Assembly: GCF_014695395.1 (NCBI RefSeq) | Contig: NZ_JACJOF010000037.1 | Location: forward strand, 1 to 64,000 | DNA length: 64,000 nt | From: Nodosilinea sp. FACHB-131 | GTDB lineage: Bacteria; Cyanobacteriota; Cyanobacteriia; Phormidesmidales; Phormidesmidaceae | Reading direction: 5' to 3' | In this document: positions 11,543 to 20,231 of the stretch, piece by piece | Layout: every line of letters begins with the position of its first letter | How positions within the stretch are numbered: position 1 is the stretch's first letter | Notes under the pieces: generated by a model | What the model was told of the DNA's origin: nothing | Seen by the model: the letters and a program-made list of their open reading frames with translations, nothing else | Database searches by the model: none | Translations under genes and position numbers: made by a program

Positions 11543-11638
11543 GCCGGGAAGGTGGGCGAGGCGGGGAGAGTCGAGGCAGGGCATGACCAAAACCTGCCGC
11601 CATCCCCAAATTCTTTCCTTCCCTAACCCCCTATTTCC

Positions 11639-12322
11639 CTACCCCGGCACCGTCAACGCGCGCCCGTTGTCCGAGGGCTGAAGGCTGAGGATATAGGGCA
11701 CCGCTGCCTTGACCCAGGTGGTAATGGGGGTATACGTGGCGGCATCGTCGCCGTAGCAGGTTTCGAGCATGGCGGTGTGAATGATACCGGGGTTGAGGGC
11801 CACTGCCGCCATACCCGCAGGTAGCTCCTGCGAGAAGGCCTGGGTAAGCCCTTCTACCCCCCACTTGGTCGCACAGTAGGGGGCAAATTCTGGTGAGGTC
11901 GATCGCCCCCAGCCAGAGCTGAAGTTGACGAAAATGCCCGATCGCTGCTCGACCATAGGCGGCGCAAAGTGGCGAATGACGTTGACGGTGCCGTTGAGGT
12001 TGACCGCAACCACCGCCTCAAACTCGGCAGCGGGCACGCTCCACAGCGGGGCCGGATGGTTAACTAGGCCCGCATTGTTGATCACCAGGTCGGGCAGGCC
12101 ATTGGCGGCGATCGCACCCCTGGCCCAGGCTGCTACCGCTGCGTCATCGCGAATATCGACCGCCGTGAATTGATGGGGGGTAGGGTACTGCGTCGTCAGC
12201 TCAGCGATCGCCTCGGCCCGGCGAGCACAGCCTGACACCCGATGGCCCGTCGCCACAAAACCATCGACCATAGCTCGACCCAGCCCCTGGCTTACTCCGG
12301 TGATGACGATGTGTTTGCCCAT
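11639..12322 (-). CDS. Short-chain dehydrogenase/reductase
   Basis: A 227-residue classical SDR enzyme. The nucleotide-binding motif TGVSQGLGRAM lies at residues 8-18, NNAG at about 85, and the catalytic Ser/Tyr/Lys set is visible as NFSSGWG and YCATKWG (YxxxK). These enzymes reduce or oxidise carbonyls or alcohols with NAD(P)H in the cytoplasm. The substrate cannot be told from sequence. It stands alone, convergent with the sensor operon and divergent from the following small membrane protein gene. Confidence 0.9.
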   Translation of the reverse strand: MGKHIVITGVSQGLGRAMVDGFVATGHRVSGCARRAEAIAELTTQYPTPHQFTAVDIRDDAAVAAWARGAIAANGLPDLVINNAGLVNHPAPLWSVPAAEFEAVVAVNLNGTVNVIRHFAPPMVEQRSGIFVNFSSGWGRSTSPEFAPYCATKWGVEGLTQAFSQELPAGMAAVALNPGIIHTAMLETCYGDDAATYTPITTWVKAAVPYILSLQPSDNGRALTVPG

Positions 12323-12501
12323 GGTGTATGTGCGCTAAAGGATAGTGCGATCGGGGTTCCGCCCCAGACCATGGCTGAGCATGCCCTAATCTGGCCGCAG
12401 GCGCAAGGGGTGGGCGGCTGACCCTAGGTCGGGCCTTGTGTCAGGATGGAATGAACGTGGGGCACAGACAAGCTTGGAATATGGCACGGAGAAAAATCGC
12501 C

Positions 12502-13056
12502 ATGGGCAACTGGGGATTGAGACTGCGGCAAATACCGGTGGTGGCGGTGCTCTGCCTGGTGCTGCTAGGGCTGTGGGGCGTGAGTCGGCCGGCCCCTAGC
12601 ACTGTGGTGTGCGATCGCGCTGCCCCGAGCCAAGTTTATTGCCGGGCCACCCTACCGCTCCCCTGGGCCTGGCTGCCGAGCCGGAGCTTTTTGCTCGACG
12701 ACGTGGCTATGACCTCAGAGCTGTGCGACAACAATCCCCACGGCGGCGTGCGCTTTTGCCACCGGCTAACGCTGCTGGGAGCCGATTATCAGATCACGCT
12801 GCCAGAGGTGCGCACACCGCTGGCGGCGGCGGCCCTAAGGGAACAACTGCGCCAGTTTGTTGCCGGTGAGGGCAGCCCCCGCCTGAGCTGGTCTAGCCCC
12901 GGCAGCGGCGTGCCCTGGCGCACCCTGGTGATTGGGTCACTGCTGGTGGTGGCTAGCTGGGCTTTGTGGGATGTGCGCTGGCCACCGGTGGCTCCCTCTC
13001 CCTTAGCTCTCGATGGCGCGGTGCCCGCCCATCGCGCAATTGATACAAAGGATTAA
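12502..13056 (+). CDS. Hypothetical membrane protein
   Basis: Not a family I recognise. From ATG at 12502 (GGAG 10 bases upstream) it has about 184 residues: a membrane helix early (VVAVLCLVLLGLWGV), an extracytoplasmic-looking middle with four Cys residues (CDRAAPSQVYC, ELCDNN, VRFCHR), and a second helix near the C-terminus (LVIGSLLVVASWALWDV). Earlier in-frame starts exist at 12436 (TTG), 12451 and 12481 (ATG). The Cys pairs could form disulfides outside the membrane. No neighbour suggests a role. Confidence 0.6.
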   Translation: MGNWGLRLRQIPVVAVLCLVLLGLWGVSRPAPSTVVCDRAAPSQVYCRATLPLPWAWLPSRSFLLDDVAMTSELCDNNPHGGVRFCHRLTLLGADYQITLPEVRTPLAAAALREQLRQFVAGEGSPRLSWSSPGSGVPWRTLVIGSLLVVASWALWDVRWPPVAPSPLALDGAVPAHRAIDTKD

Positions 13057-13155
13057 TATCGCCCAAAGGGCCACATCATCGGCTAGAGCAGTGACTAAGA
13101 CTCTTGTCAAGAGACATGTCGGTAAATCGTTACAAAACAAAATATCTAAAGAGGC

Positions 13156-13210
13156 TTTTCCCCAGGTTTTCCCCAGGTTCAACCGACTTTTCCCCAGGTT
13201 TTCCCCAAGG
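13156..13210 (+). repeat. Four TTTTCCCCAGG repeats with helical spacing, DnaA-box-like
   Basis: TTTTCCCCAGG occurs at 13156, 13167 and 13188, and TTTTCCCCAAGG at 13199. The starts are 11, 21 and 11 bases apart, close to whole turns of the helix. TTTTCCCCA differs by one base from the DnaA box TTTTCCACA. An AT-rich stretch (about 13122-13151) lies directly upstream. This arrangement resembles an origin or an iteron-type binding site, but may be a simple tandem repeat. Confidence 0.7.
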
Positions 13211-13241
13211 GTTCACGTTGGAGCACGGGCTTGGGCAGCTT

Positions 13242-13250
13242 TGTGGAAAA
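13242..13250 (-). promoter_or_regulatory. Exact DnaA-box-type 9-mer
   Basis: TGTGGAAAA on the plus strand is TTTTCCACA on the minus strand, a perfect 9-mer of the DnaA box type. It lies 32 bases after the four near-matches. A single 9-mer can occur by chance; the clustering makes it worth recording. Binding is not shown. Confidence 0.35.
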
Positions 13251-13275
13251 CCGTATTTTCTTCGGCGGCGATCGC

Positions 13276-13569
13276 CTAGTCGGCTGCCCGCCCGCCTGGG
13301 ATCGCCAAAACCCCTACTCTATCGTGGCAACCATGGGCTGCTAGCTCAAACAGGTCGGTAAGGCAAGATTGACAGTATTCGAGGAGTTCGGCAGAATGAT
13401 GCGACTGGCAGAGCCGAGTACCGCGCTCCCGGCCCAAAAAGCCCGTCTCTGGGTTCTTACAGGCTGGCCTATAGCACTCCGGTTTTGCCCTGGGCAGAGT
13501 TGGCCTAGACGAATTCCCGTGTTCTTTTAGCAGACAGAGTGTTGCATCGACAGGCGTTGAATCTCTCAC
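13276..13569 (-). CDS. Possible small zinc-ribbon-like protein
   Basis: A 97-codon frame from GTG at 13569. Its middle has Cys and His residues spaced as in a metal-binding knuckle: CYRPAC, then CQSHH about 17 residues later, then CQSC. The N-terminus and the C-terminal tail show nothing I recognise. There is no ATG and no strong ribosome binding site, so it could be chance. It fills most of the space between the DnaA-box-like cluster and the DUF2811 gene. Confidence 0.35.
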   Translation of the reverse strand: MRDSTPVDATLCLLKEHGNSSRPTLPRAKPECYRPACKNPETGFLGRERGTRLCQSHHSAELLEYCQSCLTDLFELAAHGCHDRVGVLAIPGGRAAD

Positions 13570-13690
13570 GCCTGACTGCTGTGGGCGGCTTTATGCTGCC
13601 TATCCCCACGGCTGGCCTCAGCGCCAGGCTGCTGGATTGTGTCCCGTCGCGATCGCTACAGTTCATCTCCCCTTACCAAGGCAGCGCCCT

Positions 13691-13933
13691 ATGACCCTCA
13701 ACATGAGCACTCCCAAAGTTAGCCTCATGGCCGAAGTGCCGGAAGACCTCTACAACGCGCTTCAGGTGTACCTAGATGGCAACCCCGCATGGAGTCAGCA
13801 CCGCGTATTCTGCGCTGCCCTATCGCTGTTTTTGATGCAAAGTAACCAGGGCGATAGTCAACGAGCGGCCGCTAAAGGTCGTCGCGATGTCAACCGCATC
13901 TACCTCGATGCCCTGTTTGACTACACTGTCTAG
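13691..13933 (+). CDS. DUF2811 domain protein
   Basis: About 80 residues from ATG at 13691 (a second ATG is at 13703). The sequence KVSLMAEVPEDLYNALQVYLD followed by a Trp-containing segment, VFCAALSLFLMQ and, near the end, RIYLDALF is the DUF2811 pattern, a family of small proteins found almost only in cyanobacteria. The fold resembles ribbon-helix-helix-like small regulators, but function is unknown. An upstream extension to 13637 is open but outside the family's length. Confidence 0.8.
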   Translation: MTLNMSTPKVSLMAEVPEDLYNALQVYLDGNPAWSQHRVFCAALSLFLMQSNQGDSQRAAAKGRRDVNRIYLDALFDYTV

Positions 13934-14000
13934 CGACAAGTCGGCCAGCCACTCACTGACTAGTACTTGACCAGGCTGATGGTGACAAGCTCTGACTAAC

Positions 14001-14069
14001 AGGGTTTAAGGTTTAGGGTATCTGGTTCGGGGTGGGTCGTGAACCCTAAGCCCTGAACCCTAAACCTCT
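14001..14069. repeat. Telomere-like GGTTTAGGG inverted repeat (copy 1)
   Basis: GGTTTAGGGT at 14010-14019 is exactly complementary to ACCCTAAACC at 14057-14066, with further AGGGTTTA/ACCCTAAG units around. It lies between the convergent ends of the DUF2811 gene and the coiled-coil gene. Related palindromes occur at 33898-33968 and 56144-56222. Confidence 0.8.
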
Positions 14070-14178
14070 AGTAACCGGTCAGTTTTGGCTTGAGAGATTG
14101 CTAGATTGCGATCGCCTATGCCCTAGGTTTGAGGTGCAACCCTAAATGCCGCACCTCAAACCCTGAGTCTTCTGCCCT

Positions 14179-14922
14179 CTAATCAACCCAGCCAATGTCG
14201 GCATCGGTCAGCATCGGATTGGGTTGCCCCTTCTGAACGCTGTACTCCGGCACTCCCCGATGGTAGGTGGGCCTATCCTTGGTTTCTATGGGGCGGCGGG
14301 GCGTAATGTCTGCTCCAGAGGTGCGGCGCGCTGCCGGAGCTGGAGCAGCAGGGGGGGCCGGGGTCTCGGCCAGCTTCAGAATGGTTTTCTTGGCCTCATC
14401 CAGCTCGGCCTGGGTTTTGGTCAACGCCTCGGCCTTGGTCTTGGTGGCTGCCTCTGCCTGAGCAAGGCTATCCTTTAGCTCAAAAAGACGGCCCTGTTGG
14501 GTTTCGAGATCTTTTTGCAGCCCGGCAATGGTTTTCTCCAGATGGGCTTTGTCTTTTGCGGCGGTGGCCAGGTCTTTCTCTAGGGCACTCACCCGCTGGA
14601 CTAGGTCAACATCGGGGGCGATCGGAGGCTCTGCTGCGGCTGGAGGCTCGGCCGCCGCGACCTCTACTGGGGCTGGGGGCTTAGCCGCCGCAACCTCTGC
14701 CTTAGCCTTGGGGGCGGGTGTTGCTTTGTCCTCGGACTTAGCCGGCTGCCGGCTGGCAGCGGTGCGGCGAGAAGACCCAGAACGGGAAGCGCGGCGGCTA
14801 GGCGCAGCCTTGGGAGCTGCGGGCGTTTCGTCAGCCTCAGCTTGAGGGGCGATCGCAGGGTCTGGGGCGTCAGCCTTATTCACTTCTTCTTTAAGTAGAT
14901 CGGAAAGGCTTTTTTTCGTCAT
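14179..14922 (-). CDS. Disordered coiled-coil partner of ParA (McdB-like candidate)
   Basis: A 247-residue protein. Residues 1-14 are a short helix ([12 protein letters not shown]), 15-100 are rich in Ala, Pro, Lys and Arg and look disordered, about 103-200 form a strong heptad coiled coil ([18 protein letters not shown] onward), and the tail carries Tyr residues and a single Trp three residues from the end (DIGWVD). The ATG overlaps the TGA of the ParA gene. Small disordered coiled-coil proteins encoded directly after a ParA ATPase include McdB, the carboxysome positioning factor, in which a C-terminal Trp is conserved. This member is longer than typical McdB, so it may be another ParA adaptor. 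The gene is certain; the role is inferred. Confidence 0.75.
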   Translation of the reverse strand: MTKKSLSDLLKEEVNKADAPDPAIAPQAEADETPAAPKAAPSRRASRSGSSRRTAASRQPAKSEDKATPAPKAKAEVAAAKPPAPVEVAAAEPPAAAEPPIAPDVDLVQRVSALEKDLATAAKDKAHLEKTIAGLQKDLETQQGRLFELKDSLAQAEAATKTKAEALTKTQAELDEAKKTILKLAETPAPPAAPAPAARRTSGADITPRRPIETKDRPTYHRGVPEYSVQKGQPNPMLTDADIGWVD

Positions 14923-15560
14923 GGCTGGGTCCAGTCTCGCTGTAGTTCTTCGGCAACTCGGCAGTAGTCAGAACGGGCCTCCTGGCTGTTTTTGCCGCGC
15001 CACTTGAGCACCGGCAGCCCCTCTAATGCGGCCCGCTCGTGAGCTTTGTAGGCACGAATAAACGCATTACAGGCGGGAATTTTTAGCTCCAGCAGGGTGT
15101 TCTGGGCTTCAATGGCTTCGCCGACGCTGCGGGAATCCACCTTCGTCAACAATACTCGATGGGATACCCCGCTGGGCGATACCGCTTCATTCACTGTAGT
15201 AATCAGCACGGCCAAATCCATGGGTGCCGGGGGCGTGGGCAGCAGCAAATAATCCGCCGCTGGAATCACCGCCGCCAGGGTTGCTGACCCCAGTGCCGGT
15301 GGGGTATCCACCACAATCAGGTCATGGGTGTGCTCCTGTCTGAGCCGTTTTAACCGAGCTGGGTTGATTTCTGTCTTCACCTCAAAGCCCAGCTCAACCG
15401 GGCTGCGGCCCGTCCACCATAGGGCCGATCCCTGGGGGTCAGCATCGACCAGCAGCACCGATCGCGTCTCCGCAAACACCGCTGCCAAATTAACGGCAGT
15501 CGTGGTTTTGCCCACCCCTCCCTTACCGTTAAACACCGCTAACACAATCGGGCTAGCCAA
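14919..15560 (-). CDS. ParA/MinD-family ATPase (McdA-like candidate)
   Basis: A 213-residue Walker ATPase. The deviant Walker A is [10 protein letters not shown] at residues 10-19 with the signature lysine, switch I is DADPQGSA (about 41), and switch II is VVDTPPALG (about 83). It lacks the long N-terminal DNA-binding region of plasmid ParA, as expected for short orphan ParAs that form gradients on the nucleoid and move protein cargo. No ParB gene is present; the overlapping coiled-coil gene is the obvious partner. McdA-type carboxysome positioning is one possibility; chemoreceptor or other cargo positioning are alternatives. The ATG at 15560 is preceded by AGGAGGA. Confidence 0.88.
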   Translation of the reverse strand: MASPIVLAVFNGKGGVGKTTTAVNLAAVFAETRSVLLVDADPQGSALWWTGRSPVELGFEVKTEINPARLKRLRQEHTHDLIVVDTPPALGSATLAAVIPAADYLLLPTPPAPMDLAVLITTVNEAVSPSGVSHRVLLTKVDSRSVGEAIEAQNTLLELKIPACNAFIRAYKAHERAALEGLPVLKWRGKNSQEARSDYCRVAEELQRDWTQP

Positions 15561-15951
15561 TTAAAGTTCCTCCTTAGGAGATGTGGCCAAAGCCTCTGGC
15601 AAGCTGTCTACTAAAGATTTCGAGGACAAATCAGCCAGAATAAACGCTGCATGGCTCGTTTTCCAAAGTTACTCAGCGCTCCAACCTACGGAATAGTACT
15701 GCAAGCCTGTGCAAACAGCATATCCAGATTTGCCCCATTCCTTAAAAACCTCGCTGCCTAACCCCCACTCATCCCTCGGCCCCCTTGATAAAATACAGCC
15801 ACCCTAGTCGAGATCAGTTCTTGGCGGCAGTATTATGCCGCAACCGGCTGTGGCTATGACGCTGGGGCTCCTGAGGCGATCGCTTTTGGCTCCGAAGAGC
15901 GCCCTGCCGATATAGAAAGCTTATTACTCCTAACCGTTTACCCGATTTCCC
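15561..15951. other. Divergent intergenic region upstream of parA-like and DUF1003 genes
   Basis: About 390 bases between the divergent ParA-like and DUF1003 genes. A strong AGGAGGA ribosome binding site for the ParA-like gene lies at about 15567-15576 on the minus strand. A short hairpin GGCGGCAG...ATGCCGC is at about 15823-15842. One HIP1 octamer is at about 15878. I see no gene in it. Confidence 0.5.
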
Positions 15952-16587
15952 ATGGCTAATTCCACCGAGTCGGCTGCCACTACATCGTCAAAGACCTGGT
16001 TTAGCCGTCGTCCCAAGCAGCGCATTTTGACGGCTCCCCTGCCTGACCCCATTGCCGAAAACATCGAGGCAATTATTACCCTTCACCGCCAGGAAGCCGA
16101 GAAGGCCTCGGCCACCGAGCGAGTTTTAGAGGTGGTGGCTTCGTGGTTTAGTCGACCTGGGTTCTTGTACCTGCTGCTGCTGAGTCTAGGCTTTTGGCTT
16201 GGTGGCGACGCCCTTAACCACACCAGCCTGCTGCCCTTTGAACTACCCACCTTCGGCTGGGCGGATCAGGGACTAGATGCAGCGTCGCTGCTGATCTCGA
16301 CTGGGGTGTTGATTCGCCAAAACCGCCAGGAAAGCTTTGCCGAACAGCGCACCCAGCTAATGCTTCAGCTCAATCTGCTGTCGGAGAAGAAAATTGCCAA
16401 GATCATTGCCCTACTGGAAGAGCTGCGCGAAGATCTGCCCGATATCGCCCAGCGCTACGACCACGAGGCGGCCATGATGCAACTCTCCACCGATCCCCTA
16501 GCGGTACTGGAGGCCTTAAAGGAAAACCTGGAAGAAGAAATATCCAAGGAAAACCTGGAAGAAAAAATACCCACCGAGGACGCGTGA
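15952..16587 (+). CDS. DUF1003 family membrane protein
   Basis: A 211-residue protein with a basic N-terminus, two membrane helices (about 64-82 FLYLLLLSLGFWLGG and 103-118 LDAASLLISTGVLI) and then the family hallmark NRQESFAEQR followed by a long cytoplasmic helix (LQLNLLSEKKIAKIIALLEEL). DUF1003 proteins are small inner-membrane proteins of unknown function. The C-terminal tail holds a short direct repeat (KENLEEEIS / KENLEEKIP), probably a recent duplication of about 27 bases. Confidence 0.8.
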   Translation: MANSTESAATTSSKTWFSRRPKQRILTAPLPDPIAENIEAIITLHRQEAEKASATERVLEVVASWFSRPGFLYLLLLSLGFWLGGDALNHTSLLPFELPTFGWADQGLDAASLLISTGVLIRQNRQESFAEQRTQLMLQLNLLSEKKIAKIIALLEELREDLPDIAQRYDHEAAMMQLSTDPLAVLEALKENLEEEISKENLEEKIPTEDA

Positions 16588-16654
16588 CCGTCGACGGTTT
16601 AGGTGAGCTAAGGGTAGCTCACAGCAGCCTAGCTACAGTCTCGGTAGCTGAGTC

Positions 16655-17017
16655 CTAGCGCAATAGCTGCTTGACGGTGCTGATCATATCGGCGGGGCGA
16701 AAGGGTTTGGTGATGTAGGCATCGGCCCCCTGCTTCATGCCCCAGTAGCGGTCAAACTCTTCGGCCTTGCTAGAGCAAATAATGACGGGAATGTTTTGAG
16801 TGGCGGCGGTGTTTTTGATCCAGCGGCAGAGCTCGTAGCCATTCATGTTGGGCATGACAATGTCGAGCACCACCAGATCGGGAGGCGTCGCCTGAATCAT
16901 CTCCTGGGCTTCTACGCCGTCTTTGGCTTCCACTACCGTCAAGCCTGCCTTAATCAACAGCCCGGCGATCATTTCTCGCAGGGTTGAACTGTCGTCCACA
17001 ATTAGCACTGTACTCAT
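16655..17017 (-). CDS. PilH/CheY-type response regulator
   Basis: A 120-residue stand-alone receiver. DDSSTLREM near the N-terminus supplies the acidic pocket, the phospho-Asp is in LVVLDIVMPNMNG, and Ser/Lys are in ICSSK and YITKPFRP. The phrase EEFDRYWGMKQGADAYITKPF is typical of PilH/PixH-type regulators that act with CheA-like kinases in type IV pilus motility and phototaxis of cyanobacteria. No CheA, PilJ or PilG gene is near, so the partner lies elsewhere. Confidence 0.88.
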   Translation of the reverse strand: MSTVLIVDDSSTLREMIAGLLIKAGLTVVEAKDGVEAQEMIQATPPDLVVLDIVMPNMNGYELCRWIKNTAATQNIPVIICSSKAEEFDRYWGMKQGADAYITKPFRPADMISTVKQLLR

Positions 17018-17133
17018 ACCGATGCCTCGCTGACGGTATGCAGACCGCCCATTGCTCCGTAGCTATTATGGCCAATTTGGGCAGACTCTAACACTTTATT
17101 TGAGGACGGCATCGCGGAGGGGATGGAGAAGAG

Positions 17134-18036
17134 TTATCGCAGCGAAAACTTGCGAACTGCCAGCAAGCTGCCCATTAACCCTACTAGAGTACCCAGCCCC
17201 AGCAGTGCCGCAGGCAGCAAAATTAGCTGCTGGGGTGTTAGCCTCAGCCCCTGCACCACAAACTGAATGAAGTCGGCCTGCTGGGTGGCCAGCTCGGTTA
17301 AAAAGCGCTGAATGGTAAACAACAGTCCCCAGGCTACGGTGGCCCCGGCTAGACCAAAGGTGGCCCCCTGCAAAATGAAGGGCAAATAGATCCAAATGCG
17401 GGTAGCTCCGACGAGCTGCATGACCTCGATCTCGCGCTTGCGGGCCAGCACAATCAGGCGGATGGTAGTAGTGATGACGGCGGTGGCGGTGAGGGTGAGA
17501 ATAGTGATGACAAATAGGCTGGTCCACTTGAGGCCGTCGTTGAGCTGGGCCAGGCGGGTGACGGCTTCGTCGACGTAGCGCACTTCGTCAATGCCATCGA
17601 GGCTTTGGAGCTGACTGGCGATCGCCGGCACCGACTCAGAATCCTTCGCTTTAACCTTGAGTTCGTCGACTAGGGGATTGCCCTTGAGCTGGTCGGTGGC
17701 TCCGGCAATATCAGACAGGCCCAGGTCGGCCACCAGAGACGCCCAGGCCACTTCCTTGGTCACTGGGGTCACCGCCACTACGTTGGGGAAGCCCTCGACT
17801 ACTGGCTTTAGATCGCTGGCCTGAAAGCCGCTTTCTAAATAAGCCGATACCTCAAGCTGGCTACCAAACTGGTTGAGCAGCCGCTCTAGCTGCCAGGTCG
17901 ATTGCAGGCTAATGCCAAATAAAAACAGCAGCACGGTGATGGTGCTGATGGCCGCCCAGTTCATCCAGCCGCCGCGCCGCAGCCCCAAAAAGGTTTCGCG
18001 CAGCAGGTAGTCGAACTTAGTGAAAAGCTTAAACAT
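17134..18036 (-). CDS. ftsX: Cell division protein FtsX
   Basis: About 300 residues from ATG at 18036, chosen because MFKLFTKFDYLLRETFLGLRR is the usual FtsX opening; the open frame extends upstream to 18138 without homology. One membrane helix follows (ISTITVLLFLFGISL), then an extracytoplasmic domain (about 55-165), then three membrane helices including the FtsX motif EIEVMQLVGATRIWI in the cytoplasmic loop. FtsX with the ATPase FtsE activates peptidoglycan hydrolases at the septum. No ftsE is adjacent, which is common in cyanobacteria. Confidence 0.92.
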   Translation of the reverse strand: MFKLFTKFDYLLRETFLGLRRGGWMNWAAISTITVLLFLFGISLQSTWQLERLLNQFGSQLEVSAYLESGFQASDLKPVVEGFPNVVAVTPVTKEVAWASLVADLGLSDIAGATDQLKGNPLVDELKVKAKDSESVPAIASQLQSLDGIDEVRYVDEAVTRLAQLNDGLKWTSLFVITILTLTATAVITTTIRLIVLARKREIEVMQLVGATRIWIYLPFILQGATFGLAGATVAWGLLFTIQRFLTELATQQADFIQFVVQGLRLTPQQLILLPAALLGLGTLVGLMGSLLAVRKFSLR

Positions 18037-18295
18037 AAGCGCCCTTGCCTGGGTGAGTTGGGCTGACGGTAATTGAACCGACAATAACAGATATGGGGGG
18101 CAGCACCCGATGCCAACGCTAACTACAGCATGGTACAAACTATGCTCTGTTCATACCCTTGTCAAGGGGCATTCGCTATTCGCAACCTAATTGGCCTGGG
18201 TTAGGCGGCTCTGGGCTGAGCCCTGGGTCGTCTTTAGGAGGGCTAGGCAGTAGTTACTATTAAAGTGATCGAGGAGTTTGAGGATAGATGTGTCA

Positions 18296-19276
18296 ATGGT
18301 TGAAGCGGCTGGTTTGCCCGATCGCCAGGCGGTGATTGACCAGGCTCTAGCCCTGGGGTTTCACTTAGTGGGCATTGCTGCTGTGGAACCTGAGCCCAGC
18401 CCATCTGAAACCGCCGCCGTGGGTCATCTGCAAACCTGGCTTAACCAAGGCCACCAGGCCGATATGGACTGGATGGCAAATCCCAGACGGCAGGACATTC
18501 GCCAGGTGCTACCGGGGGCGCGATCGCTGATCTGCGTGGCCCTCAACTACTACACCCCCCACCGTCATTCCCAAGATCCGAGCCACGGCAAAATCTCGCG
18601 CTACGCCTGGGGTCGCGACTACCACCGGGTGCTGCACAAGCGCCTTAAGGCTCTGGCCGACTGGCTGACGACGGCTGAGGAGGGAACGACTCAGGTGCGC
18701 TACTACGCTGACACTGGCCCGGTGCAGGATAAGGCCTGGGCCCAGCAGGCGGGCCTGGGCTGGATAGCCAAAAACGGCAACCTGATCACTCGTCAATACG
18801 GCTCCTGGGTGTTTTTGGGGGAGCTGGTGACGACCCTGTCCTTGGCCCCTGACCCGCCCCACACCGCCCACTGCGGCACCTGCACTCGCTGCCTGGAGGC
18901 TTGCCCCACCGGAGCGATTACCCAGCCCTACGTGGTTGACGCCAACCGCTGCATTGCCTACCACACCATTGAAAACCGTGATGAAGCCTTGCCAGAGGCG
19001 ATCGCCCCTCACCTGCAAAACTGGGTGGCGGGCTGCGACATTTGCCAGGATGTCTGCCCCTGGAACCAGCGCTTTGCTCAGCCCACCACCGTCGATGAAT
19101 TTCAAGCCCGCCCCGAGCATCTGGCCCCAAACCTAGACGACTTAGCTAACCTATCAGAAGCAGATTGGGACAGTCGATTTCGGGCTTCGGCCCTGCGGCG
19201 CATCAAACCGGCCATGTGGCGGCGCAATGCCCGAGCTGCTCAGAAGTGGTCGGGTGACCATAGCGCTGACCCGTAA
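18296..19276 (+). CDS. queG: Epoxyqueuosine reductase QueG
   Basis: About 326 residues from ATG at 18296 with GAGGA 10 bases upstream; GTG 18290 and TTG 18278 are possible but poorly placed. The protein has the QueG core with the catalytic Asp region [21 protein letters not shown] and two iron-sulfur motifs: [16 protein letters not shown] and, later, [11 protein letters not shown]. It reduces epoxyqueuosine to queuosine in tRNA with cobalamin, the last step of the pathway. Cobalamin genes lie elsewhere in this window. Divergent from ftsX. Confidence 0.95.
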   Translation: MVEAAGLPDRQAVIDQALALGFHLVGIAAVEPEPSPSETAAVGHLQTWLNQGHQADMDWMANPRRQDIRQVLPGARSLICVALNYYTPHRHSQDPSHGKISRYAWGRDYHRVLHKRLKALADWLTTAEEGTTQVRYYADTGPVQDKAWAQQAGLGWIAKNGNLITRQYGSWVFLGELVTTLSLAPDPPHTAHCGTCTRCLEACPTGAITQPYVVDANRCIAYHTIENRDEALPEAIAPHLQNWVAGCDICQDVCPWNQRFAQPTTVDEFQARPEHLAPNLDDLANLSEADWDSRFRASALRRIKPAMWRRNARAAQKWSGDHSADP

Positions 19277-19324
19277 CCAACGTACACTCTATATAGTTCT
19301 GCTATCTAACCTGCGAAGTTTACC

Positions 19325-20206
19325 GTGCTAAAACGCTCTCTCCTGCCCCTGCTCACCCTCTGTGGATTGCTCGGCGCTACCCTGCCGGCCCACTCCCAGG
19401 CTTTGACCCCCTACGTGCTGCCCCTCGACTACGACTTGATGACTGAGCAGGGGTTGTTTCTCGCCAACGAGGCCCAGCAGCTAGCAGAGTTTCAGCAGTT
19501 TGGGCGAGCTTTGGCCCTGGCCCAGCTAGCGGCGCAGCTGGCCCCCAACGACGGCCAGGTATTGGCCCTGCTGGGCGGGCTCTACCTGCAAAACAATGAG
19601 GTCGACAAGGCGCTACCGCTGCTAGAAAAATCCCGTAGCCTGTTGCCCGACAACGCTCGGGTGCTGTTTGCCCTGGGCTCGGCCTACCTGCAGCAAGACA
19701 ACCCTCAGTTAGCTTCCAGCTACCTGGAGCAGGGGCTACAGATTGAGCCCAACAACCCCAGCGCTCTGTTTGACCTAGGCAACACCTACTTCAAGCTAGG
19801 TCAATATCCCCAGGCGATCGCCCGGTTTGAGCAGTCGGTGGCGGCGGAGCCGGACTTTTGGCCCTCTGTGAATAACATTGGCCTGGTGCTCTATGAGCAG
19901 GGCGAGGCGCAACGGGCCGTGGAGTACTGGCGCTCTAGCCTGGAGCTGGCGGGCAATGAGCCCGAGCCCAAGCTGGCGATCGCCGCCGCCCTGCACGCCC
20001 AAGAAAACTGCGGAGTAGCGGTGGTTAGAGCCAGCAGCGCCGCCTGCCAAGAGGCGGTGCGCCTGGGCACCGAAGCCCTGGAGCAAGACAGCCGCTATGC
20101 CGACATCGAATTTTTGAAGACCAACCTCTGGGGCGATCGCCTGTTGACCTCCACCAGCGCGTTTTTTGAGCTACCCGACATCAAAGCGCTGATTGCCGAA
20201 CTGTAG
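19325..20206 (+). CDS. Exported TPR protein
   Basis: 293 residues from a GTG start at 19325. A signal peptide (LKRSLLPLLTLCGLLGATLPAHSQA) leads to a mature protein with four or more tetratricopeptide repeats between about residues 60 and 200 (for example ARVLFALGSAYLQQDNPQLA and PSALFDLGNTYFKLGQYPQA). TPR proteins are scaffolds; this one acts in the periplasm or thylakoid lumen. A late CGVAVVRASSAAC segment could form a disulfide. Convergent with ppk2, 25 bases apart. Confidence 0.85.
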   Translation: MLKRSLLPLLTLCGLLGATLPAHSQALTPYVLPLDYDLMTEQGLFLANEAQQLAEFQQFGRALALAQLAAQLAPNDGQVLALLGGLYLQNNEVDKALPLLEKSRSLLPDNARVLFALGSAYLQQDNPQLASSYLEQGLQIEPNNPSALFDLGNTYFKLGQYPQAIARFEQSVAAEPDFWPSVNNIGLVLYEQGEAQRAVEYWRSSLELAGNEPEPKLAIAAALHAQENCGVAVVRASSAACQEAVRLGTEALEQDSRYADIEFLKTNLWGDRLLTSTSAFFELPDIKALIAEL

Positions 20207-20231
20207 CCTCTAACGGCGGCTTGCCGACCGC

